From: Halomonas sp. LR3S48 | GTDB lineage: Bacteria; Pseudomonadota; Gammaproteobacteria; Pseudomonadales; Halomonadaceae | DNA: 64,000 nt | Direction of reading: 5' to 3' | NCBI RefSeq assembly: GCF_025725665.1 | Contig: NZ_CP107009.1 | Coordinates: forward strand, 3,286,001 to 3,350,000 | Shown here: piece by piece, positions 50,080-59,645 of the stretch | Layout of the letters: every line of letters starts with the position of its first letter | Position numbering within the stretch: the stretch's first letter is position 1 | The notes under the pieces: model-generated | Seen by the model: the letters and a program-made list of their open reading frames with translations, nothing else | Told to the model about the DNA's origin: nothing | Databases searched by the model: none | Made by a program: the position numbers and the translations under genes

Positions 50080-51705
50080 TCAGGTTTCCAGCCAGACGTG
50101 CTCGGCGAACATGTAGCCCATCAGGCCACCCATCGGGTGAGGACTGAGCCCTCTCAGCTTGGCGTTGTGGCCATCGATGCTGCTGTTGAACTGAGGAATG
50201 CCGATGCCGCACTGCTCGTGCACCAGCACCTGCATGTCGGCATACATCTGCTTGCGCTTGGCATCGTCGGTCTCGCCGCGTGCCGCCACCAGTAACTGGT
50301 CGAACTGTTCGTTCTGCCAGCCCGACTCGTTCCAGGCGGCGTCGGACTTGTAGAACAGGCTGAACATCAGGTCGGCGGTCGGGCGCGCACCGATATTGGC
50401 GAAGTGCAGCGGGTGCTTCATCCAGTGGTTGGACCAGTAGCCGTCCGACGGCACCCGACGAATCTCGAGCCGGAGCCCGACCTGCTGCGCCGTCAGCTGC
50501 AGCAGCTGGGCCATGTCCACCGAACCGGTGGCGGCTTCGGAGGCCACCAGGGGAATCGAATTCCCGCCCACGCCGGAACGCTCCAGGTGGTATTTCGCCC
50601 GCTCGGGATCGAACTCGCGCTGCGGCAGCTCGTTGAAGTAGTAGCGGTGGTTGGGCGCGATCGGCTGGTCGTTGGCGATGGTGCCGAAGCCACGGAAGGC
50701 GACACGATGGAGCTGCTCGCGATCGAGCAGGTACTTCATCGCCAGCACGAAGTCCGGGTTCTGAACCGGCCCTAGGGCGTCACGCATCACCAGGTTGGTG
50801 AAGCCGCCGGTCGGCGACTCCATCACCACGGCGTTGGCACTGTCCAGGATGCGCGGAATCGAGCGCGCATTGACCGGGTTGATGAGATCGACATCACCGG
50901 CGAGCAGGGCATTGATGCGCGCGGCCTCGTCCGGGATCGCGAAGAACTCGATCTCGTCGAGATACGGCTGGCCCGGCTTCCAGTAGCTGTCGTTACGCAC
51001 GGCGACCGAACGCACGCCCGGCTGGAACTCCGCGCATTCGAAGGGTCCGGTGCCGTTGGCGAGGCTGAAGTCGGTGGTGGCGTCGCGCACGATGAGGAAG
51101 TGGGAGGTGGCGAGGACCGCCGGCAGGTCGGCGTTGGGACTCACCAACCGGATATGCACTTCGTGCGGCCCGGCGGCCCTGACCTCTTCGATCTGCTGGG
51201 CGACGCTGAGGGCCTTGGAGGCGGTCTCAGGATCCTTGTGGCGATTCAGCGAGTAGACCACGTCGGCCGCGGTGAATGGCTGGCCGTCATGGAAGACGAC
51301 GTCATCGCGCAGCTTGACGACCCAGGACTGGGCGTCGTCGGTGTCGAACGACTCCGCCAGCGACATCTGCGGCACCAGCGTGTCGTCCAGCGTCGTCAAG
51401 CCGTTGTAGAACATGAAGTGCCGGCAATAGTCGGTGTAGTTCCCGCCCTTGGCCGGATCCAGCGTATCGGCAGTCGAACTGGTCGCGCTCGCCACCTTGA
51501 TGCGCCCGCCGCGCTGGGGGGTCTGGGCGAAGGCGGACGACGCGCCGGTCATCAAGCCACCCGCGGTGGCGGCCAGCACGGTACCGGCGGCCATGCCGCG
51601 CAGCACATCGCGCCGCGAGATGCCGTGGCCGGCCCCCTGGCCGGCTGTGCGCGCCAGCTCAGCCATGATCCTCCGGTCGTGATTGGGGAAGTTCCTGTTT
51701 TTCAT
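50080..51705 (-). CDS. Tat-exported peptide-type substrate-binding protein (copy 1)
   Basis: 541 residues, SBP_5 family. A twin-arginine signal SRRDVLRGMAAG (RR at 31-32) precedes a hydrophobic stretch and AFA cleavage near 60. GGRIKVASATSSTADTLDP opens the mature protein. Tat export implies folding before secretion. ATG has GGAGG six bases upstream. Linked to two permeases and a fused ATPase. A near-duplicate sits at 58104-59723 with the same signal motif and roughly 90% matching residues by eye. Confidence 0.93.
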   Translation of the reverse strand: MKNRNFPNHDRRIMAELARTAGQGAGHGISRRDVLRGMAAGTVLAATAGGLMTGASSAFAQTPQRGGRIKVASATSSTADTLDPAKGGNYTDYCRHFMFYNGLTTLDDTLVPQMSLAESFDTDDAQSWVVKLRDDVVFHDGQPFTAADVVYSLNRHKDPETASKALSVAQQIEEVRAAGPHEVHIRLVSPNADLPAVLATSHFLIVRDATTDFSLANGTGPFECAEFQPGVRSVAVRNDSYWKPGQPYLDEIEFFAIPDEAARINALLAGDVDLINPVNARSIPRILDSANAVVMESPTGGFTNLVMRDALGPVQNPDFVLAMKYLLDREQLHRVAFRGFGTIANDQPIAPNHRYYFNELPQREFDPERAKYHLERSGVGGNSIPLVASEAATGSVDMAQLLQLTAQQVGLRLEIRRVPSDGYWSNHWMKHPLHFANIGARPTADLMFSLFYKSDAAWNESGWQNEQFDQLLVAARGETDDAKRKQMYADMQVLVHEQCGIGIPQFNSSIDGHNAKLRGLSPHPMGGLMGYMFAEHVWLET

Positions 51706-52102
51706 GTTCTACCTCCGTCTATCCGCTTATCATTGCTTGTCTGTTGTTATCTCGGCGCACCGTTCTTCAGGGGCCCACCTCAGGCATCCGGGGTCTCCAT
51801 CGAAAGTGAACAAGCCGTTGAAACAATTACAGCACCAACGGGCAACGCTTTTGGTTCGTTTTATTCCCTCCCGCACATACAATCGTTGGCATTGCCCATG
51901 CCCTACGGCAGATGCTGCCGCGCATCCGAAGCCACGCCGGTAACGCCTCCATCCCTCTTGCCGAGATGTCGTCGAAGCGGCACTTCGTCAGCCAACGGGC
52001 TCTACATCCATGCCACCCCGTGCGGCAAGAACGTCCTAGCCATGGCCCTTGCCAGCTGCCAAACTGCAAAAGTTGCCAGGGAAGCCACTGACGGAGAGCC
52101 AG
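51706..52102. promoter_or_regulatory. Divergent region SBP copy 1 / GNAT 1
   Basis: About 400 bases, no gene. On the minus strand GGTGCTGTAAT (about 51825-51835) contains an extended -10 (TGC-TGTAAT) and recurs upstream of the second binding-protein copy. The plus strand holds the shared 17-bp box at 52023-52039. Confidence 0.45.
52023..52039 (+). promoter_or_regulatory. Shared upstream box, copy at GNAT 1
   Basis: CGGCAAGAACGTCCTAG, followed by a TGGCC tail. 63 bases before the GTG start. Matches boxes at 53193 and 59997 at 13 of 17 positions in all three. Confidence 0.55.
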
Positions 52103-52981
52103 GTGTCCCACAAGACGTCAAAGCGCCTGCAGACCTATGAGCTGACGCTGAGAGACCTTCAGGAAGACGATATTGCCAAGCTGCACCAGCTGTCGGTCGG
52201 TGTCGGTTGGCCGCACCGGCCCGACGATTGGCGCCTGCTGCTCAAGGTTGGGAAGGGGTTTGCCGGCTGCGACAAGATCGGCCGAATCGTCGGCTCGGCG
52301 ATGTGGTTTCCGATGGGCAACGATTTCGCCACCATCGGCATGGTCATCACCACGCCACAGCTACAGGCGCAGGGTGGTGGCGGCTGGCTGATGGATCACG
52401 TAATGCAGCAGTGCCACGGCCGTCGTCTTCAGATCATCGCTCCTCAGGTCGCCTATCGTCTCGCCCATGCCTTGGGCTTCAAGGCCGTGAGCGTCGTGCA
52501 TCAGCACCAGGGCACGGCCATCGACCCGGGAGAGGTTTCGCTGCCGGCCGACACCCGGGTTCGCCCATTGAAAGCCACGGATTTCACCGACATCGCCCGC
52601 CTCGACCAGGCCGCCTTCGGCGCCGATAGAGCCGCCATCCTGGAAGAGCTGGTCGGACGCTCCACCGGCACGGTGCTCGAGCGGGAGGGCCATATCGCCG
52701 GCTTTGCCCTGTGCCGCAGGTTCGGTCGGGGCCATGTCGTAGGACCGGTCGTCGCGAAGGATTCCAGCGACGCCATCGCGTTGACCGCCCCTCATGTGGC
52801 GAAGCATGCAGGAAGATTTCTCAGGGTCGATACCACCCAATCCGAGGGCGATTTCACCGAATTCCTCAAGCGCTGCGGAATGGAGGAACATGAAAAGGTG
52901 ACCGTGATGACCCACCCTTCTCCCGAGGCGGCCGACACCGAGGTCAGCACTTTCGCGCTGGTGAACCAGTCACTGGGCTAG
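52103..52981 (+). CDS. GNAT N-acetyltransferase, two-domain (copy 1)
   Basis: 292 residues. N-terminal GNAT fold (LTLRDLQEDDIAKLHQLSVGVGWPHRPDDW, then a Q-rich acetyl-CoA loop QAQGGGGWLMDHVM) and a C-terminal half resembling the Acetyltransf_18 domain. The GTG at 52103 has CGGAGAG upstream; no ATG fits better. In the acetyl-CoA loop the usual Q/RxxGxG/A has GGGG and less of the basic character. Paralogue of the next gene, sharing GWPHR/RWPHR, GTAIDP/GTVVQP and ALVNQSLG/AIINQALG. Confidence 0.82.
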   Translation: MSHKTSKRLQTYELTLRDLQEDDIAKLHQLSVGVGWPHRPDDWRLLLKVGKGFAGCDKIGRIVGSAMWFPMGNDFATIGMVITTPQLQAQGGGGWLMDHVMQQCHGRRLQIIAPQVAYRLAHALGFKAVSVVHQHQGTAIDPGEVSLPADTRVRPLKATDFTDIARLDQAAFGADRAAILEELVGRSTGTVLEREGHIAGFALCRRFGRGHVVGPVVAKDSSDAIALTAPHVAKHAGRFLRVDTTQSEGDFTEFLKRCGMEEHEKVTVMTHPSPEAADTEVSTFALVNQSLG

Positions 52982-53192
52982 CCGCTCACGGGATGCCGGA
53001 TGCCCAGAGCTACCGTGCAAAAAACCGCAGATCGCACTCGCCCACTCTCCTCCTCTCTCCTGACTCTGCTGCGCAGGACCAGATCAATAACATGCCAAAA
53101 ACCTGGGTAATGGCGGTACTTTCATCTGCTCCTGCTACCGGCTTCGGACATTGCTACCGAATTCATCTCTCAACCTAATCACACCTCCATAA

Positions 53193-53209
53193 CGGCAAGA
53201 ACATCCTAG
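53193..53209 (+). promoter_or_regulatory. Shared upstream box, copy at GNAT 2
   Basis: CGGCAAGAACATCCTAG, followed by a TGACC tail, 51 bases before the GNAT 2 ATG. Differs from the GNAT 1 copy at one position. Confidence 0.55.
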
Positions 53210-53260
53210 TAATGACCATCCGCAGACGCCAGAGTAAAAGGAGCTATGGAGGAACTTATT

Positions 53261-54121
53261 ATGGCAGTCAAGAACCTTGATACCGACATTACCTATCGAC
53301 GCCTACAGGAGAGCGACCTGCCTGCTGCCCATCGACTCTCGCAGGCGGTTCGTTGGCCGCATCGACACGAAGACTGGCAGTTCGTACTTCGTCTTGGCGA
53401 CGGTTTCGTCGCAGAGCGCAGCGGCGAAGTCATCGGCACTGCCATGTGCTGGAGCCATGGCAGCGACTACGCAACACTCGGCATGATCATCGTTTCGCCC
53501 GAGGCGCAGGGCAAAGGCATCGGGCGCGTATTGATGGAATCGATACTCGACTTGATCGGCGAGCGCAATACGCTCTTGCTCGCCACTCCTGAGGGGCAGC
53601 CGCTTTACGAGCGACTCGGCTTCAAGCCCATCGGCACGGTCCACCAACACCAGGGCACCGTCGTTCAGCCCGAAATCGTTGCGCCACCGCCTGGAGAGCG
53701 CATACGGCCGGCGGGCGTGAACGATCGCGCCAAGCTGATCGAGCTGGCGACAGCCGGCACCGGCATGCCCCGGGCAGCGGCGCTGAACGAACTGCTTCAG
53801 GTCGCCGATGGCGTGGTGCTCGACAGCCAGGGAGAGCTCACCGGATTCGCACTGATGCGGCGCTTCGGTCACGGCTACGTGATCGGACCGGTAGTGGCCT
53901 CATCTGCCGAGCGGGCCAAGGCCATGATCAGCTATTGGATGGGGGCACGTGTCGACTCCTTCATCCGTATCGACGTCCACGACTCCGGCCACTTGAGCCC
54001 CTGGCTGCAGGAGCTTGGGCTCTTGCAGGTCGATTCCGTCGTTGCCATGGTCAAGGGCGAAGCACCGGTACCGGTTCCCGGCCTGCAGCAGTTCGCCATC
54101 ATCAACCAGGCACTGGGCTGA
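53261..54121 (+). CDS. GNAT N-acetyltransferase, two-domain (copy 2)
   Basis: 286 residues with the same two-domain layout as copy 1. The acetyl-CoA loop here is canonical (SPEAQGKGIGRVLM). Conserved C-terminal ending LQQFAIINQALG. The ATG at 53261 has GGAGG eight bases upstream; an earlier ATG at 53246 is too close to its own GGAG. Acceptor unknown; the location suggests acetylation of an amine from the imported substrate. Confidence 0.88.
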   Translation: MAVKNLDTDITYRRLQESDLPAAHRLSQAVRWPHRHEDWQFVLRLGDGFVAERSGEVIGTAMCWSHGSDYATLGMIIVSPEAQGKGIGRVLMESILDLIGERNTLLLATPEGQPLYERLGFKPIGTVHQHQGTVVQPEIVAPPPGERIRPAGVNDRAKLIELATAGTGMPRAAALNELLQVADGVVLDSQGELTGFALMRRFGHGYVIGPVVASSAERAKAMISYWMGARVDSFIRIDVHDSGHLSPWLQELGLLQVDSVVAMVKGEAPVPVPGLQQFAIINQALG

Positions 54122-54156
54122 TCCCGGAACGTCATCACGCATCACGGTCAACACAA

Positions 54157-54187
54157 AGAGGAGGTGGCGAATAATGCCCCCTCCTCT
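54157..54187 (+). terminator. Terminator after GNAT 2
   Basis: Arms AGAGGAGG / CCTCCTCT with an inner GGC/GCC pair, followed by CCTTTTCTCC on the plus strand. Confidence 0.7.
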
Positions 54188-54442
54188 CCTTTTCTCCACA
54201 CCAGTACAAGACAATGGCGATAGTGCTGCATGAATATGCCATGACAGGGCAAGGACCTCTTGCATAGCGCGCGGATCGATATATCAACATCGGCGCCGTT
54301 TTCGGTGTTTCCTGCCGCCTACCCCTCGAGTTTCGGCGACTCTAAAGAAGACTAAAGCGCCATACTTCTTATCATGACGGGCCGCTGGCCCGGCAAACTC
54401 TCGATATCAATCCTCGCCTGATACTCGACGTGAGGTCTTCCC
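54188..54442. other. Upstream region of FAD oxidase 1
   Basis: No gene. Contains a weaker copy of the shared box, GGCAAGGACCTCTTG (54248-54262), matching the consensus at 12 of 16 positions. No other clear promoter found. Confidence 0.35.
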
Positions 54443-55753
54443 ATGCACGAGCGCAACATCGCCGAACAGAGCACTCCCTTTTGGTGGGAAGCGGCACCCG
54501 TCAAACCACTGCCGCAGCAGCCGCTGGCCAAGGAACTCGATGTGTTGATCGTGGGCGCCGGCTACGCCGGGCTTGCGGCGGGGCTTGCACTGGCACGGGC
54601 TGGACGGTCTGTTGCCGCATTCGATGCCATGAGTCCGGGCGAGGGCGCCTCATCGCGCAACGGCGGCATCACCAGTGGCAGCATTCGCCCGGCCTACGCC
54701 ACGCTCAGCCGCCGCTTCGGCGAAAAGACGGCGCTGGCCATCGAGGCGGAAGGCAAGATCGCCCGCGAATTCCTCTACGATTTCATCGAAGTCGAAGGAC
54801 TCGACTGCGACTTCCAGCTCAGCGGCCTGTTTCGCGGTGCCATCGGCCATGAACAGTACGAGAGCATGGCCCGTGGCGCCGAGGCGCTGGCGAAGAGGCT
54901 GGGAATCGAGTCCTTTGCCGTTCCGCATGACGAACAGCGCAACTATATCGGCACCGACTTCTATCGCGGCGGCACGGTCAGGATGGACATCGGCGGACTG
55001 AACCCGGCCAAGCTCCACGCCGAGCTGTTGCGCGTGGCCCTGGCTGCGGGAGTGACGGTCCATTCGAACACACCCGTAAGCTCGATAGCGCGGGACGGCT
55101 CTGGATTCCGCGTCACGACCGTGGCCGGAACGGTTCAGGCGCGGCAGGTTCTGGTCTGCACCAACGGCTATACCGATGGCGCCGCGCCCTACCTGCGCCG
55201 TCGCCTGGTGCCGGTCCGCAGCCGCATCATCGCCACCGAGGAACTCGCCCCCGAGGTGATGGCGGGTCTGATGCCCAGGCGAATGATGATGGGCGAGGGC
55301 CTGCAGTTGGGCTTCTATTACCGCCCCTCGCCCGACGGCAGGCGGATCCTGCTGGGCGGCCGCGACAGCTCCCGGGTCGGCGACCCGGCGGCACCGACGC
55401 TGCGCCTGCGCAAGGGGCTGGTGACACGCTTTCCCGAACTCGAGAACGTGTGCCTCTCGCACAGCTGGTTCGGCAACGTGGCGATGAACCGCGACATGCT
55501 ACCCCGCATCTTCGAGAAGGATGGCGTGCTCTACGCCACCGGCTTCTGCGGTTCGGGCGTGGTCTGGGCGCCGTGGGTCGGTACGCGTGCAGCCCACAAA
55601 CTGCTGCGAGGCAGCAAACACCCCTGTTCGGCCTTCGACTTCCGGCCGCCCGCCTTCATCCCGTTCTATCGTGGCAACCCGTGGTTCATGCCGGCCGTCA
55701 TACAGGGCTATGGAATGCAGGACCGAATCGCAATGTGGCGCGCAAGCCGATGA
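54443..55753 (+). CDS. FAD-dependent amine/amino-acid oxidase, DAO family (copy 1)
   Basis: 436 residues. ADP-binding fold VLIVGAGYAGLAAGLALARAG at about 34-54, SSRNGGITSG as in the FAD-anchoring segment of PuuB/OrdL-like oxidases, and C-terminal TGFCGSGVVWAPWVG. The N-terminus (STPFWWEAAPV) is typical of the gamma-glutamylputrescine-oxidase group. ATG has GAGGTC upstream. 98 bases before the second oxidase on the same strand. Substrate unknown; secondary amine or D-amino acid likely. Confidence 0.88.
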   Translation: MHERNIAEQSTPFWWEAAPVKPLPQQPLAKELDVLIVGAGYAGLAAGLALARAGRSVAAFDAMSPGEGASSRNGGITSGSIRPAYATLSRRFGEKTALAIEAEGKIAREFLYDFIEVEGLDCDFQLSGLFRGAIGHEQYESMARGAEALAKRLGIESFAVPHDEQRNYIGTDFYRGGTVRMDIGGLNPAKLHAELLRVALAAGVTVHSNTPVSSIARDGSGFRVTTVAGTVQARQVLVCTNGYTDGAAPYLRRRLVPVRSRIIATEELAPEVMAGLMPRRMMMGEGLQLGFYYRPSPDGRRILLGGRDSSRVGDPAAPTLRLRKGLVTRFPELENVCLSHSWFGNVAMNRDMLPRIFEKDGVLYATGFCGSGVVWAPWVGTRAAHKLLRGSKHPCSAFDFRPPAFIPFYRGNPWFMPAVIQGYGMQDRIAMWRASR

Positions 55754-55851
55754 GCCGAGTCGATGCGGCCATCCGCCTGGCCTGCCAGCCATGCCTCAGG
55801 CTCCGTACGCCCCCTGCTCACCCATGTCGACTTCTCGCAGGAGATGCAGCA

Positions 55852-57129
55852 ATGAAATTCGTTTCCTATTGGCACGATACCTCGGCTCCGTTCGACAAGG
55901 CTGCAACCGATCCCGTCTCGGGGGAGTTCGAGGTAGCGGTGATCGGCGCAGGCTTCACTGGCCTCAATGCTGCCCGGCAGCTGGCAAAATCCGGCCTCAA
56001 GGTCGCCCTGCTCGAGGCCGAACATGTCGGCTATGGCGCATCGGGACGCAACGGCGGGCACCTCAACAGCGGTCATTTCGCCAGCTTCGGCGCCATCAAG
56101 GCCCGCTTCGGCGATGCCCAGGCACGCCGCCTGTGGCAAGCCTATGACGACTCGATCGACATGATCGAAGCGATCATCGACGAAGAGAAGATCGACTGCG
56201 GCTTCCGCCGCGGCGGCAAGCTCAAGCTGGCCTCCAAGCCCTCCCATGTGAAGAAGCTGCAGGCCATGTGCGATGAGATCCGCCGTGAGGTCGATCCCAC
56301 GGTGGAGTGGCTGTCGCGCGAGGACGTGCGCAGGGAGCTGGGATCGGACGCTTTCCACGGCGGTGTGCTGTCGCCGAAATCCGCCATGATGCACATGGGG
56401 CAATACGCCGTCGGCGTGGCCCATGCCGCTCATCGCCATGGTGCGACCATCTGGGAGCACAATCCCGTCATCGCCCGCGAGCGGGTACCGCAGGGCTGGC
56501 GACTGACCACGCCGACCGGCTCCCTGGTCGCCCGGCAGGTCATCCTGGCAACCGACGCCTACACCTCGGAGACCTTCGGCTATTTTCGTCGGCGAATGAT
56601 GCCGGTCGCCTCCTTCATCATCGTCACGCGCCCGCTCACCGCGGAAGAAGTGGCGGCGACCATGCCGGGCAACCGCAACTATACGAACTCGCTCAACATC
56701 GCCAACTACTTCCGCCTCACCCCGGACAACCGGGTTCTGTTCGGCGGCAGGGCAAGGTTCTCGTCGGCGTCGAACCAGAAAACGGACGTCAGCTCCGGGC
56801 AACTGCTGCGCAAGCAGATGGCCGAGGTGTTTCCGCAGCTTGCCGACGTCGAGATCGACTACTGCTGGGGCGGTCTCGTCGGCTGCACCCAGGATCGCTA
56901 TCCGCGCGCCGGCACCGCCGACGGGGTGATCTACGGCATGGGCTATTCGGGACATGGCGCGCAGGTCTCGACCCTGATCGGCAGCGTGCTCGCCGATATC
57001 GCCATGGGCCGCAAGGGCACCAATCCGCTCGAGGGCCTGTCCTGGCGAGCCGTTCCCATGCACACGGGAAAACCCTGGTTCCTGCCCATTGTAGGGGCGT
57101 ACTACCGAATGAAGGACATGCTGCCCTGA
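55852..57129 (+). CDS. FAD-dependent amine oxidase, PuuB/OrdL-like (copy 2)
   Basis: 425 residues. ADP-binding VAVIGAGFTGLNAARQLAKSG at about 27-47, ASGRNGGHLNSGHFA, and the C-terminal GVIYGMGYSGHGAQVSTLIG that is close to PuuB. Start ATG has AGGAG eight bases upstream. Both oxidases, cupin and (beyond the convergent SBP 2) the kinase/phospho-lyase genes read on the plus strand. Confidence 0.9.
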   Translation: MKFVSYWHDTSAPFDKAATDPVSGEFEVAVIGAGFTGLNAARQLAKSGLKVALLEAEHVGYGASGRNGGHLNSGHFASFGAIKARFGDAQARRLWQAYDDSIDMIEAIIDEEKIDCGFRRGGKLKLASKPSHVKKLQAMCDEIRREVDPTVEWLSREDVRRELGSDAFHGGVLSPKSAMMHMGQYAVGVAHAAHRHGATIWEHNPVIARERVPQGWRLTTPTGSLVARQVILATDAYTSETFGYFRRRMMPVASFIIVTRPLTAEEVAATMPGNRNYTNSLNIANYFRLTPDNRVLFGGRARFSSASNQKTDVSSGQLLRKQMAEVFPQLADVEIDYCWGGLVGCTQDRYPRAGTADGVIYGMGYSGHGAQVSTLIGSVLADIAMGRKGTNPLEGLSWRAVPMHTGKPWFLPIVGAYYRMKDMLP

Positions 57130-57218
57130 CCAGTCTCCGCTGATCCCGAGTCAATCGGCTGATCATGACCGAACTCTACCCACCGGTGGCTTCCACCAAT
57201 CATCGATCCGAGGTTCTC

Positions 57219-57977
57219 ATGCTGCAATCTCTTGACCCGCGCCAGGCTTCCAGCCGGGCAACCCACCCTTCCATCATCGACCTGCGCCAGTTCGCCAGGG
57301 AGGCCGTTGCCGCCCCGGCCAACCAAGGCGACGGCCAAACGAATGCCTTCCTGGCGAATCGCACCCCCCTGGCTATTCCCCCCGGCCCGGTCGAGATCGG
57401 TGCCATCCGGCTGGAAGCGGGCACGGGCAGCGTGGCCGAGCTGCCGGCCGACGAGTTCATCATCCTGTGCGATGGCAGCCTGACGCTGAACCAGCAGGGC
57501 CAGACCCTCGAGCTGGCCGACAGTGCCAGCGCGGTGCTGAGTGCCGGCGCCGGCTTCGACTGGCACTGCCCGGCCCCCGCCACCCTCCTTTATATTCGCT
57601 ACAAAGGGGAAAGTGCGGGAAAGGGCCGACTGATCGCCATCGACGAAGCGGCCGCCCTGGAGCCCTCCGGCAGCCCCTTGGCGGAACTGCTGGTCGGCCC
57701 GACGCCCGCTTGCCGGAACCATACCGACTACCGCTCCGTCGACGAGGAATTCATGTGCGGCACCTGGGACTCGACTCCCTATTACCGTCGCGCCATGGAG
57801 TCCCGGCAGTACGAACTGATGCACCTGCTGGCGGGGGCCGTCACGGTCGTGGAGCAGAGCGGCACCACGCGCACCTTCACCAAGGGCGACATCTGCCTGG
57901 TCGAGAAAGGGGCGGTATGGAGCTGGGAAAGCCGCGAGGATGTGAAGAAGGTGTACGCGATTTACCGCCCGGCATAA
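57219..57977 (+). CDS. Cupin-domain protein (bicupin)
   Basis: About 252 residues with two cupin folds: EFIILCDGSLTLNQQG in the first and ELMHLLAGAVTVVEQSG...TFTKGDICLVEKGAVWSWES in the second. The second half resembles the DUF861/EutQ-like cupins. Few His ligands are visible, so metal binding is doubtful. ATG at 57219 has GAGG five bases upstream; an upstream ATG at 57165 has no such site. Third gene after the two oxidases, 89 bases from the second. Confidence 0.8.
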   Translation: MLQSLDPRQASSRATHPSIIDLRQFAREAVAAPANQGDGQTNAFLANRTPLAIPPGPVEIGAIRLEAGTGSVAELPADEFIILCDGSLTLNQQGQTLELADSASAVLSAGAGFDWHCPAPATLLYIRYKGESAGKGRLIAIDEAAALEPSGSPLAELLVGPTPACRNHTDYRSVDEEFMCGTWDSTPYYRRAMESRQYELMHLLAGAVTVVEQSGTTRTFTKGDICLVEKGAVWSWESREDVKKVYAIYRPA

Positions 57978-58007
57978 GCTGCGCTCTAGTAATAAAACCA
58001 GCAAATA

Positions 58008-58040
58008 AGAAGGGAGCGGCCAGTGTGGCCGCTCCCTTCT
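58008..58040. terminator. Bidirectional terminator between cupin and SBP copy 2
   Basis: Perfect 15-bp arms (AGAAGGGAGCGGCCA / TGGCCGCTCCCTTCT) with a 3-base loop; followed by CCTTTCTC on the plus strand and by TTATTTGC on the minus strand. Confidence 0.85.
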
Positions 58041-58103
58041 CCTTTCTCACTTCTCACGTTTCGCGTTTCACCGGGATGCACTACCCCTCGGGCATCCCGC
58101 TCC

Positions 58104-59645
58104 TCAGGCTTCCAGCCAGACGTGCTCGGCGAACATGTAGCCCATCAGGCCACCCATCGGGTGAGGACTGAGCCCTCTCAGCTTGGCGTTGTGGCCATCG
58201 ATGCTGCTCCTGAACATTGGGATGCCGATGCCGCCGTGCTCGTGCACCAGCACCTGCATGTCGGCGTACATCTGCCGGCGCTTGGCGTTGTCGGTCTCGC
58301 CGCGCGCCGCCAGCAGCAGCTGATCGAACTGTTCGTTGCGCCAGCCCGATTCGTTGGTGGCGGCGTCGGAGTGGTAGAACAGGCTGAACATCAGGTCGGC
58401 GGTCGGCCGGGCACTGATGGCGCCGAAGCCCAGCGGATGCTTCATCCAGTGGTTGGACCAGTAGCCGTCCGACGGCACCCGACGAAGCTCGAGCCCGAGC
58501 CCGATCTGCTGCGCCGAAAGCTGCAGCAGTTGGGCGATGTCCACCGAGCCGGTGGCGGCTTCGGAGGCCACCAGGGGAATCGTCTTCCCCGCCATGCCGG
58601 AGCGCTCCAGATGATACTTCGCCCGGTCCGGGTCGTACGCGCGCTGCGGCAGCTCGTTGAAGTAGTAACGGTGGTTGGGCGCGATCGGCTGGTCGTTGGC
58701 AAGAACGCCGAAGCCACGGAAGGCAACCCGCTGGATCTGCTCGCGATCGAGCAGGTACTTCATCGCCAGCACGAAGTCCGGGTTCTGGACCGGCCCCAGG
58801 GCGTCACGCATCACCAGGTTGGTGAAGCCGCCGGTCGGGGTTTCCATTACCGAGGCATTGGCACTGTCCAGCACACGCGGAATCGAGCGCGGATTGACCG
58901 GGTTGATGAGATCGACATCGCCGGCGAGCAGGGCATTGATGCGCGCGGCCTCGTCCGGGATCGAAAAGAACTCGATCTCGTCGAGGTAGGGCTGGCCCGG
59001 CTTCCAGTAGCTGTCGTTGCGCACCCCGATCGAGCGCACCCCCGGCTGGAACTCCGCGCATTCGAAGGGTCCGGTGCCGTTGGCGAGGCTGAAGTCGGTG
59101 GTGCCGTCGCGCACGATGAGGAAGTGGGAGGTGGCGAGGATCGCCGGCAGGTCGGCGTTGGGGCTGACAAGCCGGATATGCACTTCATGCGGCCCGGCGG
59201 CCTTGACCTCCTCGAACTGTTGGGCCACGGCGAGCGCCTTGGAGGCGGTCTCAGGATCCTTGTGGCGATTCAGTGAGTAGACCACGTCGACCGAGGTGAA
59301 CGGCTGGCCATCGTGGAAGACGACGTCCCCGCGCAGCTTGACGACCCAGGACTGGGCGTCGTCGGTGTCGAACGACTCCGCCAGCGACATCTGCGGCACC
59401 AGCGTGTCGTCCAGTGTCGTCAGGCCATTGTAGAACATGAAGTGCCGGCAATAGTCGGTGTAGTTCCCGCCCTTGGCCGGATCGAGGGTATCGGCGGTCG
59501 AGCTGGTCGCGCTCGCCACCTTGATGCGCCCGCCGCGCTGAGGGGTTTCGGCGAACGCGGACGACGCACCGGTCATCAAGCCGCCGGCGGTGGCGGCCAG
59601 TACGGTGCCGGCGGCCATTCCCCGCAGTACATCGCGCCGCGAGAG
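58104..59645. repeat. Gene-length direct repeat with 50080-51645
   Basis: The coding sequences of the two binding proteins are duplicated in the same orientation, about 6.4 kb apart. More than 85 consecutive bases match at the 3' ends (compare 50096-50185 with 58120-58209). Such a repeat could recombine and delete or amplify the genes between. Confidence 0.85.
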
